Shown here: one piece after another, positions 24,387-37,712 of the stretch
How positions within the stretch are numbered: position 1 is the stretch's first letter
Layout: each line of letters opens with the position of its first letter
Translations under genes and position numbers: made by a program
Origin: Sphagnum compactum
Lineage: Eukaryota; Bryophyta; Sphagnopsida; Sphagnales
DNA: 64,000 nt
Assembly: GCA_965153455.1 (NCBI GenBank)
Contig: OZ234501.1
Coordinates: 6,076,001-6,140,000 of the forward strand
Reading direction: 5' to 3'
Notes under the pieces: model-generated
Seen by the model: only the letters and a program-made list of their open reading frames with translations
Databases searched by the model: none
Told to the model about the DNA's origin: nothing

Positions 24387-25640
24387 TTAACACATATCAT
24401 GTCTTCCTAGCCACAAATATTAGTAGGGAAAGTGTAGTTTCCAAGGAGTCCTTTTAAGAACATGGGGTGATTTTCTAAAGGATTCCAATTCCCATGAAAG
24501 TTGTCATGATACATTTGGTGTCAATCCAATGTTCAACATCACATAAGAGTCTATTGATGAATCCTTTAACTTAGATAATCAAATTCCATTCTCCTAGGAA
24601 TAATTTCAATTAATCCTCCAATTTTCAATCTCCCACTAAACACATGAGATTGTTAATCATTTTACAAGGACTTGGAAAAATTGTCATTGGATGGTATAAA
24701 TTTTTTGTCAAAAATATCCATTTTCCACACATAAAATGAGTGCAAGGATTATTTAATATTTGTCCATTACATTGAAGGTGGGTGGCCAACCAACATATGA
24801 TATGTAAATGTTCCAAGTGATCACTTATAGTGGCTTAAATTCATTATTTTTTTGGGTTTGCCATGGACATTTTTGCATAGTTGGGAAATTACCACAAGTT
24901 GGAGGTTTACATAAGCAAAAATTTAATGCTCTTTGGGTTCATCTTAATATAATAACAAGATGTTAGTTCCTCATCCTAGTAAAGATGAACCTTCGTTCAA
25001 AATTTGAAACATGCACTTGTGTTTTTTTTTCCCAATATTGGCCATGGACTATAAAAAGGTTAGGTGAAACACAACTGCATTGTGGAGAATGCATTTGCCT
25101 TCAATCGTGGATAAAATTGTTAATTGTATCAAGGAAAAAAAAACATGTTCTATATAAAATTTTGCATTGTTGGAAGTGAAAACTTATCAAATTGTACATG
25201 AGGGGTCCCATCAAGCCATTGCTTCTTCATACTTTAGGATCAAATTTACAAATATTTTGAACATTTTCAAATAATCAATATATCATCACCACATAATTGT
25301 TATATGTTAACTTCAATGTCTAAGCAATTGAAACCATGAAAAAAAATTGATATCATTTTAGGGTGTAAGCATTATAAAATAGATTTTAAAAATACCTTGT
25401 CAAGGTTGGATGTAAAGTAAAAACAAAACCCACCATAAAATTATTGTACATTAAAGAAATTTGCAAAGTCAATTGTAAAGGCTTGTTTCACTGTACATTT
25501 GGGCTTCCATTTGTTCTTTCATGCCACCTTGATAGAAGACCAAATTCCCAAACTGAACATGGAATAACATTACATACACAATATTTTGTTGAATACTCAT
25601 TGTAAAAGCAATTGCCACATGTGGGAAAATTGAAATCCAA
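24387..25640. other. Intergenic DNA with no gene
   Basis: AT-rich, non-coding; no repeats recognised beyond homopolymers. Confidence 0.6.
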
Positions 25641-26278
25641 GATGAAACTACTTTTACCACTAAGATGAAAGCATGGTAATTTGTTTTTAAAAATAGTCCA
25701 TTCAAATTATAGTTTTTAATTATGGTATTTTTTTAACATAAACATAAAAAATAAATTCAATCTTTCTTTAAGCTTCAATATTAAAACATCAAATCCTCCA
25801 TTTAGTTTGTAAGTTGAATACAAAATTTCAAAACTTTAAAATAATAAAAAATGTGTTTGAAACTGATGGTCAATTTGTGGTGTTCAAACATATTTTTATA
25901 TTAGAAGTTAGATATATATTGATTTTAATATGAAAAAATTGAATGTTCATAAATACATTTTAGTACATTAATAATTTGAAATTTTCAAAAATATAATATT
26001 TTATCTACTTTTGTTTACTTGCAACTTATTTTGTAAGTTGTGTGACATTTGTTGAATTTCAATGAATTTACTTAAGCTTATTTTAAACATGTGCTATTTA
26101 AATATAGTTGTGACAAAATAAAAAAATACTAATACTGATAATTGTACTTGATAATATTTTGAAATTCAATGTATCAAAACTTATTTGATGGTTACTTTAT
26201 ATTGATATTGCCAAGATAATTCAATTGTTCACTTTACCATGCTTTCATTCATTAAAAAAATGGTAAAAGTAGTCCCAC
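25641..26278. mobile_element. Second inverted-repeat element, about 640 bp
   Basis: The left end contains AACTACTTTTACCA and, 10 bp on, ATGAAAGCATGGTAA. The right end carries the reverse complement of both blocks in mirrored order (TTTACCATGCTTTCAT and TGGTAAAAGTAGT). The interior is non-coding. A further TTTTACCATGCTT lies at 26822, perhaps a solo end. No target duplication was identified. Confidence 0.65.
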
Positions 26279-27300
26279 CTCTCATTTTACAAAAATGTAT
26301 TTCTCAAAAACACTTTTGACATTTCTTTCTTTGTTTCAACCAAATTGATGGTTTTGGTCTAATGTGTGGTTAGTTTTGTTGATATCTCTATTGCATGTTT
26401 TTACTTCAACGATCAAAAACAAGATAATTCTTCTCTATTGTGCATTTATTTTCATATTCCAATTTATTTCAATAAGTTTTTTAACTAGTTGTTTAAAACC
26501 CAAGTAAATGTTTAAGTATATTACTTGTAATTTGAACTTTTGTAAAGTATGTGTTATTAATATACAAAAATTTTATACCTATTATAATTATATTTCATTG
26601 AGTATTTTATGCTAAAGGCTCTTTGAACATGAACTTACATGCATTTTTGGGGATAATTTTGTTAAATTTTAAAACTTTTTTTTTGGGGAAGAAGATTTTT
26701 ATACTTGAGTAGCAAAAGGCATGTAGGGATTTATATTGTACCTCCATCCAATTCGATGTTATTTTATTGTTTTCATATGCATGATAGAAGATAAATTGAA
26801 TACATCCTATTTTTTTGATCTATTTTACCATGCTTCCACCCACTATGTAATCAAGAAAAATACCTATAACTTGTGGATCTTATCAAGTATTCATGGTCCT
26901 CCCATTTTTTCTACTAACCCACACTAATGCAACATTTTTATAATGATTTTATACAAGTTGTTCAGGTGGCTAGGTTTGTTAGCCCTTGCTCAACAAGTAG
27001 CAACCACTTGAATTCATGGGTTTATTATAAAAATTATTTCATAGGTTTTTGGTGAAAAAATGGCTTCTATGTCAATTTTTAGTAAATATTTTTTAGCTAC
27101 AAAATTTTTACCATTTTCAACTCCATGGGTAATTACATTCAAGTACTAGAAATGGCAATATGATGATAAACCAAGTAGAAATGAAAAACTCATAAACAAA
27201 ATAAAAAATTATATGGATACAAGTAGAATCTCTTTATATTCAACACATATTAAACACATATTACTTCATATCTTGAACATATTAAAATAAACAATTTCAT
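26279..27300. other. Intergenic DNA, possible tRNA-like remnant
   Basis: AT-rich and non-coding. At 26960-27020 a GGTGGCTAGGTTTGTTAGCC and CACTTGAATTCATGGG pair has the spacing of tRNA A- and B-box regions, but the match is weak. Confidence 0.4.
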
Positions 27301-29458
27301 CTTGATTTTTATTATGGTTTGTTTAAAATATACCATGTTTATTTTAATATATAATTACATTATAGTGGTGAGGTCATATAAAGATGACATAATCTTAATG
27401 TCAAATTAATATTCATTATTCATAAAATAGTATTAACAAAAAATTGATTAAATGGTATAAATTATGGAATACTAATTAATTAAGTAAAATTGATTTATTA
27501 TTATTTTGATGAGGTAATAATTTATATTTATAATTTATTCTTGATTAATCAATTAATATTAATAACTAATTGAATAAAATGAAAATTATAAAATAATATT
27601 CAATATTTACTGATTTATTTGATAAATTTTTGATTTCAAGTTGTTAATCAAGCTATAAACTATAAAAAATTAATGAATAAGTTAATAAGTTAATTATTGA
27701 TTAATTATTAATTTAATTATCTGAACATTAATATTTATTAATCAAGAGATAGGGTAAATAATTAATAAGTATTAATTAATTAATAGTAATGTAGCTTATA
27801 GAAGTATTAATTAAAATTCAGAAATTTCAATTATCTAATTATTATTAATGATTAAGTTAATTGATTTCCTATTTAGCTCAAAAGTTCACAATTAATATTT
27901 AATTTTTATTAATCAGTTTAGAAATGATTAAAAGTTAATTATTAATTCAATGATTAATTTAATTAATTTTCAATTAATGTTCAATTAATTATCTGATATT
28001 TTTAATTTACTAATCAAGAGTTATGGTTAAGAAATAATAAACTAACTAAATAATTAGTGACCTATTAAATAGTAAGTAAATAAATACCCATGAAATAAAT
28101 TATGTATTTAATATTGATGATTAACTAAAATTGACTATATTTTTAAATGATATTTATCAAGTAAAAAGTTACTATTTTCATAATTTAATAGTTAATATGA
28201 AATATTCAGTATTTATTAGTATTTAATAATTTATTATATTAGATAGTCAATCAATTACTAAATTATTTATTTATTTATTGAGTTGATAACTAAAATTTAA
28301 GTTATTAATAATAATTAATTGATTAAATTTAGAATTAAAATAATAATCAATTAATTAATTTCATAAAATAATTACGTATTGTTGATGAATTATGATTATG
28401 AATTGATTGATTAGTTAGTAGAAAGTATGAAGTAAAACTGAATGTTAGTTCTAGAATTAAATAATTAAAGAATGGTAAGTAGTTATAAGTAGGTTTGTAA
28501 GTGGGTATGTAGGTAGGTAATTAGTTAGTGACTAATTAATTAATCAGTTAATTAATTAATTAGTTAATTAGTTTGTTATTTACCTATTTAGTGATATAAT
28601 TATATAGTTTACAAAATAAAAAACAAGCTCAAAACATATCGAAGAATATTTCTAGTTGCAACTCAATTTGCAATTAGAAAATTTAACCCATATTGTTTAT
28701 CTTCCAATTTCATCTTGGAAACTATATAACAAAGGTGTTTCCTTTTATGTTTTCATATGAAAAAACATGTGCCATTGGGGATGAACTCAAAGAAGCTTAA
28801 CTTTAAAAACAACACATAAAACAAAATAATAATATTTACATGCCTATTTGTGAGCCCACCTACCTTCTTACCTACCTACTTATTCAAATAAATATTCATA
28901 TGATTGTTTTCCAAAATATTATATATATATATATGCCATGTGGCAGATTTTGATTATGTCATTTGTCACAATATATGAACATTTAAAATGTATGTTCATA
29001 ATGGATGGCCAAGATCAATGTTTAAATAATAAAAGAATTTTCACCCAAATTTTTTCATAGTGCCACATGGTGGATTTTGGTATTATCAAGTGGCACCATC
29101 ACAAGTCATTGGAATTTGATGGCATGAATTTTTTCAATATTTAAAATCATTGCTTTATAATTACTTTACTTTAAAACATCAAGCAAATAATGTGTGAATA
29201 TTTGATAGTTGTAAAAATAGTTGCAAAAAAATGTCTTGGTTGTAAATGTTATATGGATGGTCAAAGGATGAACATGTAAATGTTGATTGTATACATCATC
29301 CATGGTCCATTTGGTGATGTCATGTTGAGTCATGATTTGTGATTAGATGTTGGGTGTAACTTCACTTATGCAATTAAACCAATTTTAGTTATAATTGTTG
29401 ATTGTAACTGTTTGATAGTCACAAATTGAAGTTGCAAATTGACATTTTTCTTTCAGTG
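27300..29458 (+). mobile_element. CACTA-like non-autonomous element, copy 1 (left end not defined)
   Basis: From about 27.4 to 28.6 kb it is an almost pure A/T array of ATTAATT-type words. Then come a foldback segment (28640-28710), a TACC/TAGG-rich stretch (28855-28885), GCCATGTGGCA (28934), subterminal TAGTTGCAA-type motifs, and a right end GACATTTTTCTTTCAGTG at 29458. The same order of blocks occurs in copy 2 at 30255-32881, which ends GACCATTTTCTACTAGTG. In reverse complement these ends are CACTG and CACTA, the terminal signature of the CACTA (En/Spm) superfamily. No transposase was seen. The left boundary is a guess. Confidence 0.55.
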
Positions 29459-30254
29459 TTTCACCCTTAAAAATACAATGCACTCATGCACAACTTTTGA
29501 GTTCCCACTAATTTTTCACATGAATGTTTGTCTTACATTTTGCATATTAAGTTTATGATGTTGTAAACAAGTTCACGTATGTAGTAAGGTACATTGTTAA
29601 AAGATGAAAGGATTTTTTAACATACATTTTGAAGTTAAACAAGAAGTTAATGGTTTTGGGATAGTTGCACACTAGATAGTTCATTTTTTGGTGTTGTGGG
29701 GGTAGTTTTTGGGGGGTACCTCTAAGTTTGGTATAATACGTGTTGGGATATGATTGAACATTATAGAAGGGACCAATCTAATTAATCTATAACACTTTTA
29801 AAATTAAATCAAAATTTTTGAAAATAAAATTTCATCATTTCGTTACAGGGTGGATTTTTAAAACGATGTAACATCTTTTGTCATATTCCATTAAAACATT
29901 TATGAAATTTTATTACATAATAAACATGTGTGAAATGTTAATTTTTTTCTTTAGTATGATTATAAGGCTATTGTAATGCTAAAATAAGGGCTCACAAGCA
30001 AGTTTAATATTTTAATTTACCAAGTCTTTGTAAAATTGCCAATAATCTATAAAGTCCATGATTTATTAAAATGGAAAATTTGAGAATTTGTTTTTGTATA
30101 AAATAGCATTATTACCTTACATAACGTTTGCCAATTATAAAAATTAGAAAACCCATGTTTTTGCTTCTAACTTTTCCCCTAGTTGATTAAATCAAAACAT
30201 GTGTCACAATTTGGAAACTTGTAAGTTTAAGGTTTAGGTATGTCACTTGCCTTC
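29459..30254. other. Spacer between the two CACTA-like elements
   Basis: Non-coding, AT-rich. A short G-rich patch at 29695-29720 is the only compositional outlier. Confidence 0.5.
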
Positions 30255-32881
30255 TACTTTCAAATGGACAATTCTATAGTGCAACTAGTTTGCAACTATT
30301 TTGGTGTTCATCCTTTCATGTGAACAACATTTAGTTCAATTTTCATTCAAGAAGAACAGTTTATGTCCCATTAGTTGCAAATGTGACCAATTTAGTTGCA
30401 ACCTTATAAGTATATAAAAGTGTATTTTGTGAATTCTAAAGAATATAGTTGGGTGTATTAGGATTTATAAATGTATATTTATAAATGTATATTTTGATTG
30501 TATACGAACAACCATATTAGATGTGTATTCAAATATTATTATCATAAATGGCTTCGATATTATGGTTACATTAAATGATATATATTTTGAGTGTATCAAA
30601 ACTGTGCGTAACATATTTGTTAAATATATTGTGCCCATATTACAAGTTTATTCAAACCATTTAATTATACTTCTCCAACTTATTACAAATGACGTTTATT
30701 ATTATTTAATAATATATAATATATTTATATTAATTACATGTAATAAAAAACTAAATTTCAATATTATCTTTAACTAAAATTTAAAAACAGTAATCTTATT
30801 ACATAATGATCATAATGATGATGATGATGATATTAGAATGATAAGAAAAATAATTCTATAATTACTGAAGAAATTATTAAAATTTTAATTTATTATTACA
30901 TTATTATTAAATTATTTTCAAATGACTAATGTACTTATTAAGAATTAAATTTTATTCATTAAAAAAATAAAAAATAAAAAATAATAAATCATAATAGTTC
31001 TAACAAGTGACATATAATAATAATAATAATAAAATAACTAACCTAGGCTAGCGACAAATTACATTATTGTTATTATTATTATAAGTAATCAATTATGAAA
31101 TATTACTAGATTAATATAATAATGACTAGGAAATATTAATATATAATTTTAAGTTTTTATATTTCAAATTATAGTTGATATCGATTAATTATTAATAAAT
31201 CAATGGCTATAATCATTTATTGATATATAATTTTTATTTTCAGTTCTATTATTTTATTATTTTATAATAGTTACTATATTAGTTAGAATAGAAATCTAAT
31301 AAATTATTATACAAATGCAGGAGTTATTTTCGAAGGAAAAATATACTTATTAAAAATATAAAATATTTACTATAATAGTTCATAAATAGATTTAATGAGT
31401 GAGTGATAAGGTGAATAATAAAAATAAAATAGTTAACCTTGGCTACTAACTAGCTACAATAATAATTGAATTAATGTTATTGTTATTATTAAATATTTAC
31501 TTTTATATTTATTATTGACTATATAAATGAAAATAATAATGGGAATAATTATAATAAAATAATTAGCCAAGGCTAGGTTTTAATTATATTTTTAAATATA
31601 AAAAACCTAGTACTCAATATTTATAATTAATAGTTAATAATTATTAAATACTGAATATTTCAGTTATTATAACAATTTATTACTTATTAATAGTTAGTTA
31701 AATATTTCAATATTAACCAATTACTCGTTAGTTAAATTGGTTGATATATTATTATAGTTAAATTATAATTATAATTAAATAATATTACTGTTTATCTAAC
31801 TAATAAATTTATTAATGTTTAATAATAATATAATAATATAATTAACTCAATAATAATAAGATATTGATTATTATTACTATAAATAATTAATTAGTTTCTA
31901 GTTTAGTTGTTAATTAATTAATTAGCAAGTTTATTAATTTATTTTCCTATATTTTATTCATTAAATAATTATTAATTTTATTAGTTAATTAGTTAACTAA
32001 TTAGTAACTACTTAGGTGTCACTTACTTACTTAATTATATATACTTTTCAAGATGGGAATGAGGACCAAAACATATGGGATAAAATTTTTAATTGCAAGT
32101 CGTTTGCGACTAAACATTTTTAGTCATAAATGATTTATAACTAAAAAGTTTATCCCATATGTTTTGGCTTTCATTCCCATCTTGAAAAATATATATACAA
32201 GGTGTTTTATCCTACATTTACATATTAAAATAGATGGACATATGAGATGAGTCATTAAATATGGTTTGACCCAAAATAAAATATAAATATTCATGTACTT
32301 ACACGTAACTACCTACTTCCCTAACTTGCCTACCTATTTTTCTACCTACCTACCTACCTAAGTAAGTATTTGGCCTAGGTAGGTAAATAGGTCTTATCTA
32401 AATAGGTGTTTAGCCTAGATGGGTAGGTAGGTATATAAATAGGTAGGTACCTAGTGCAACCTACACACCTAAATATTGATTTAAATGTAATTTGGAAAAA
32501 TTCAATTAATACGCCACGTGGCAAATTTTTATTGCACCTCATGTCACAATCTAAACCATCCAAACATAAAAATTAAACATTTTGGATTATTTCAAAATAT
32601 TTTTAACTATTAAAAGGTGGGACACGTGATAACACATAAATTGTTCCCATTGTTCACCAAAAAAGTCGCATCTTAATTGCAAGTGACAATACGTATATGA
32701 CTAATCAAAGGATGAAAACGTATTTTGTTAACTATTTCTTTCATTCAAAATTCGTTGTCATTTACGATTAATGTCAATGCAACTTGTCTAATGTCACTAT
32801 GAAAATTTTAGTTGCAAACGTTGTTTGTAACTAAAAATTAGTCGCATGGACCAGTCGCAGAATGACCATTTTCTACTAGTG
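30255..32881 (+). mobile_element. CACTA-like non-autonomous element, copy 2 (2.6 kb)
   Basis: The right end is GACCATTTTCTACTAGTG (to 32881), the reverse complement of CACTAGTAGAAAATGGTC, a typical CACTA terminus. The left end near 30255 (TACTTTCAAATGGACAATTCT-like) matches it with a mutated first base. Both subterminal regions carry GTTTGCAACTA-type motifs and a CATCCTTT/AAAGGATG motif in opposite orientation. The core is an AT-rich array (30.7-32.0 kb), a long palindrome (32038-32196), a TACC/TAGG block (32300-32460) and GCCACGTGGCA (32513). No coding potential. Target duplication is not visible, consistent with age. Confidence 0.65.
32038..32196. repeat. Near-perfect palindrome of about 155 bp
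   Basis: The arms start CAAGATGGGAATGA (32049) and end TCATTCCCATCTTG (32184); ACCAAAACATATGGGATAAA is mirrored by TTTATCCCATATGTTTTGGC. The pairing continues to a centre near 32117 with almost no loop. Most mismatches between arms in the inner part are C/T and G/A differences, as expected from decay of methylated cytosines. As RNA it would form one long hairpin. Confidence 0.85.
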
Positions 32882-35460
32882 AAATGTCTTATTTTCAATT
32901 TTTATTTTGAATTCCTTAACACTCATATTAGTCATTTAGCACAACTTCCCATTATTAACATGGGATCAAAGTGGCACCACAAAAACATATGTAACAAAAT
33001 TATAGTTTTCAAAGAATTTTGGCGGTCGTCCTACATGGTTTTTGGCTCATTTGATTGTGACTACACCCAAATTGCATGTGCCATAGGTAAAGATTTTGCA
33101 TTCATTTGTCACACATAATTAGGCCGTTCAAAAGAAGTAGATTTTAATTAGGTCAAAACACACCATGGGGGACCCACTTATGTTATCACAATTTTTTTTT
33201 TCTAGATGAGTTGTTTTTTAACTTCAACCATGTCCATATTAAGAGGAACTTTCATTATGTTTTTACTTATTATGATAGCTCAAAACATAAACAAATGAAT
33301 TGTTGAAAAAACTACACTTTTTGACTAAATTATATTATGTGTTATTAAAGTATATTTGTGAAAAAATAATATTAAGTTCAAAGTAAAGGCATTAACATTA
33401 ATGAGATGGTATTAATTTGATTGGAGCAAGGAGTTGATGAAAGCCCAAATGCAACAACTTGATGGTCCATTAATTTACTTGGGTTGCAACTTGTTCCAAA
33501 GTGAATGAGGCAACCCAAAGTAAACTTCATTTTGATTTTGGAACCCAAAAGGTCAAACATCCAAATGTCCATTGTTTGTGCTAAATATGGTCTTCATCAT
33601 TTAAAATGTGATTTGGTGCTGAAATGTTTGTTAATATGTTTTTAAAAATAAAATCCAACCAATATAACAATTGTTATAAAAGGGTCCAAGTTAGGAAAGT
33701 CCAAGTGTTGAATTGTGATTGGGTAAAAGTATGGTTAGGTGGTCCAAAAGTAGCATCTAAGAGTCCACATGTATTTTATATTAATTAAAACTATCACAAT
33801 GTGACATTTAACAAATTATGTAAATTGTTGTGCATTCCCCTATGCTTTTAGTCAAAATATTGGCAAACCAACCTATAAATATCAATAGCCATGTCATTGC
33901 TCAAAAAATCCATGTGAAAGTTTTGAGTTATGAATGTGAAATGGATTTTCAAAGACTAAAATGAAATAATTTATTATAAATTAATTTCTTTTGTATTGGA
34001 AAAGTTTCAATATATCTTACTTTTACACACTTCATTTGATGTGGGACTATTTAATTTTTATTTTATTCTGATACTATTGTTTCATATTTTAGAAATCCAC
34101 ATGTGCAAATTTTGTATGTCATTATTCAAAAGCTCACTATGAGTTTTTTTAATTTTAGAATTGATCCATATTTTTCAATATGATTCCTATTAAAGTCTAT
34201 TGCAACATGGATAAATTAAAAAATTGACAATGTTAATGTTGAATATGACTTTACATCTTAAGTTCATCTACAGTCTAAATAAATTATAATTGTGGCACTC
34301 CAAACAATTCACATAACTATGCTTTCACCCAACTTTTGGTTATTGAACCATAATTGATCACTTTGAGAATAATACTCCTTAAAGAAAGATGTGAAGCAGA
34401 AAATTTTCTCAAAAGATTTGGTCTTATATGTTGCAGAACGTTACATGTTGAATTTATTTTGTAAAAAATCATTAGTTGCAAGTTTATTATCATGGTAGAA
34501 TTCTTGTTGTAATGTTCCAAAACTAAAATCACTTTGTTGAAAGGTCCAAATGCTTTAAAAGGGGCCATGTAAGGCCAAGTCCTTTCCAACTATTGTAATA
34601 CGTTGGTCATTTCAACACATGTTCGTCAAATAATTAATTGATTTTGAAACATTCATTTCAACAAATGGAATACTCCTAAATATTCATTATTTTCCTTCAT
34701 AATATTTTTTGATTTGGAAGAAATAAAATTTGAAAATTTCAACATTTTTGAAAAGAATATAATTAGCGTTGAACTAGCCAAGGTATTAAAGTATTGCATG
34801 TAACATGTGGCATTCATGTGTTGGTCTATTATCCCAAATTTTGCATGTTTCATACTCAATTTTCAATTGTGTGCTAAAGATAAATAATTTTCAATTGTGT
34901 GCTAAAGATAAATAATTTTCAACTATATCATTTGTAATGCAAGTATGCATCCATTTTATTTATCACATAAAAAGGAATAACTTTTGTCAAAGACACATGT
35001 CCTCAACATTTAACAAATTTAAATTCAAAACACATTTGAACCAAGGGTGTTCAAATGTGTTGTAAAAATGAAATTCAACTAATGTTGTTATTTTACTCAT
35101 CAATATTAAAACCTTCCCCAGTTTTGAAAATGAATGGTATACATGTGATAAAGAAAAAAGATGTTTGAATTTTTTTTTAAACATTGTGCCTAGTTGTTTT
35201 GAACATGCAAAAGAACTTTTGAAACATCATCAATTTGCATCAAATTATGAGCAATAAAACTTTGCAAGCAATGGGGCCTATCTAATAAAAAATTGATAGC
35301 TCAAATTATTGTGTTTAGGCCCCTTGTATTTGTCGAAGGTACACATGTATAACTTTAAACACTATCCACACCCTATGACTAGAAGGAAATTGGGAAAAAA
35401 AAACCTAGAATTTACAACTATATTTTAGTTGCAAAGGACATATGCTACTAAAAACTACTA
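32882..35460. other. Intergenic DNA with no gene
   Basis: AT-rich and non-coding. The open frame at 32846-33118 begins inside the CACTA-like terminus and is not a gene. Isolated TAGTTGCAA motifs continue to about 35440, so further decayed pieces of the CACTA-like family may be present. Confidence 0.55.
34859..34915 (+). repeat. Perfect 28-bp tandem duplication
   Basis: The unit TTTTCAATTGTGTGCTAAAG plus ATAAATAA is present twice in a row and a third partial copy starts (TTTTCAAC). The copies are identical, so the duplication is young. Confidence 0.9.
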
Positions 35461-36415
35461 AATTGCATTAGACGCAGTCAAGCTGCATATAAGGATAAAC
35501 AGTGGATGCAACTCCCCTTTGAGGACAGATCTAGGTAGTCCTCTGTTCTTTCTCCCTGTCTACTGTTTTCAAACTGACTTCTGATTTCATCCCCAGTTTT
35601 GGGTACTTTGCCAATAACTCTGCCGTCAGTCTGTTGTTTGACATTTCGCTTTATAGTTTGGTTACACGAAATCCAAAACAAATGCTCAATCTGGGAAAAC
35701 TATGAGAACCATGTTTGGAATTTTTCAACCCATGTCTGGAGAGTATTTGTTAACATATCAACTGAAATTTGGATTTAGATACTGGAGTTATCCATAAAGT
35801 CACCCTCCTTTCACCCTCTCTTTCACCCCCTATCCCCTCTTTCAGTGGTATCTGCAAAGTAAGGAAAGTTTATTAAATCTCAGTATGAAATGCTGAAACT
35901 CAGCATCTAATGCACAAGGTTCAAGAGGAATTATAGTAGTCATACATGTAGGAGCAGTCAAAATATATGTCAGAGCAGTTGATGCGCTCAAGAAAAAGGA
36001 AAGACAGGATGAAACTCAGTTTATCATCAAAATTGGTGGAAAAACTAGTTTGGGTCTAAAATTTTCATTCCCAGTTACGCGTTTGATGCCCTATTATGCT
36101 GAAACTGGCTGTTCTTGCCTCCTAATCATGCAACTTTACTAAGGATAACTACTGGGGAATATCATGAAAACACTTGTACTCTATTCAAGTAGACTTGTAC
36201 ACTTTTGATTTCTGTTTTCTTATACATACAAGAAAGGTTGAGTCTATGCAAGTCTACATTTAACAGCTTGCCAAGTTTGGTAAATTTCTAATACATGACA
36301 GAAAATCTATCAACCCCAGCCAAGGAAAATTTGTGTGAAACCGTATTGTGTAGGAGGTTTAGGGATTAAGGAAACAAAGGACATTGGAGTGCCTAAAGAC
36401 ATCCTGTGGCTTGAT
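35461..36415. other. Less AT-rich island, unassigned
   Basis: Composition is nearer genic than in the surrounding DNA. A minus-strand frame at 35478-35681 (67 codons, hydrophilic, NQTIKRNVKQQTDG near its start) could be a scrap of a retroelement or gene, but no family was recognised. Confidence 0.35.
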
Positions 36416-36419
36416 TGGG

Positions 36420-36935
36420 GGGGGGGGAGGATGGGAACTAGCTTCAAATCTTCAAATCTATCTATGAAGGAAGGCAGTTTATTTGTTTTATTTGTTTGTC
36501 ACATTAAAATCTTCCAAACCATGGCCCTTCTTGCCACACTCTTGGACTCATTGGAAAGCCCTCAATGAGTACGGGTGCACTGGGTCAGTTTCATAATGTT
36601 TCAATATTTGGTGGAGAAGGTATTGAATATTGGGGAAATATTTAAATGACAAAAACTAAAATTTGTGGGGGAGTTTGGGTGCTCTCTTGGTATCTTTAGA
36701 AATGCTCCCTTGATGAGCAGGATCTAATGAAGGTAATTTGAAAATTTCTAGACTTGATGTATGCGCAAGATTGAATTTTGAGTAGTTTTTGTCATGGGAA
36801 ATTCAATAAAATGACAAAAAATGGTTTTGGAAGAAAATATTAGTGGGTAACTAGTTCAAACTCAGGCCAACGACACATGCTACACTAATTAGTGTTACAA
36901 AACATTTGGGTGTTTTGGCAAAAGATGTTGGACTT
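36420..36935 (+). repeat. 500-bp dispersed repeat family C, copy 1
   Basis: It matches 40430-40925 in the same orientation over about 500 bp, sharing GGCCC/GCACCTCTTCC, CTCTTGGA, CAATGAxTA, TCATAATGTTT, GAGAAGxTATTGAATATTG, CTCTTGGTAT and GTTTT-TCAT-GGAAATTC blocks. Unclassified; no open frame across it. A poly(G) run sits at its start (36417-36427). Confidence 0.7.
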
Positions 36936-37017
36936 TGGACATTTCTTCTCTTCTAATTTACTAAAGCAACGATTTTGTTGTGTGCTACTAGATGGAGGAG
37001 TGTTTTTCTAGTAATTT

Positions 37018-37712
37018 TTTGATGTAGCCTAAGTGGTGATCATCTATGGGAGAAGATGTTAAAAAATGGTGATCATACCTAGGCAGATTTAGCCAGATCT
37101 ATTTATAAACCAAAACTCATTTACAAATCTTTAATCAACCTTATACATTTATGGCTACACATTGGAAACCAAATATATTTGGTGATTTTAAATAATTTTT
37201 CTTGCTCTTGACAATTGAAATCTTGCAAAATCAGTTATTTTCTTTTGCAAAATCAATAAGAAAAAGGCCGGATCAAAGCCCAACACTATTGAAATCAACA
37301 AAATCACATGCATAAAATGATGCGCACAAATCTGAATCATTAGCACAATATAACTTCATAAGTTGAATGTTTGAATATGTTGTGGGGCACATAGACACAA
37401 GCCTCATAATCCCAAAACATTAAAGTTAATTGACAAAAATATACTAGTTCACAGCTTGGAGACCATTACTTAATAACTTGATGATGTATTTGCAACAAAA
37501 TTTACTATATAAAAAGATTTGATTTTACAACGACATTTTTTTCACAAAGACTATTTCTATATTGGGTTCCATGAGCCAATTGTTGTAACCAAAAACAAAA
37601 ACTTGGATGTGGTCAAAATTGATCATAATGTGGGATTAAATTGTCCCGAGAAAGGTTGATCTAAAATTTGGCTAAATCCTCTTGTGAATGATCATTCCTT
37701 CATAGGTTGGAG
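37018..37712. mobile_element. Family A element with inverted ends (about 690 bp)
   Basis: The left side carries TGATGTAGCCTAAGTGGTGA, TCATC and GCAGATTTAGCCAGAT. The right side (37650-37712) carries the reverse complement: ATTTGGCTAAATCCTCTTGT, GAATGATCATTCC, CATAGGTTGG. A 40-bp internal duplication of GGTGATCAT is seen at the left end. This suggests a terminal-inverted-repeat element related to the family A copies elsewhere. No coding content. Confidence 0.6.

Noticed and set aside
27400-28620. Organellar insert or replication origin
   Set aside because: The AT-rich array is part of a repeat unit also found at 30.7-32.0 kb; no organellar gene or origin motif seen.
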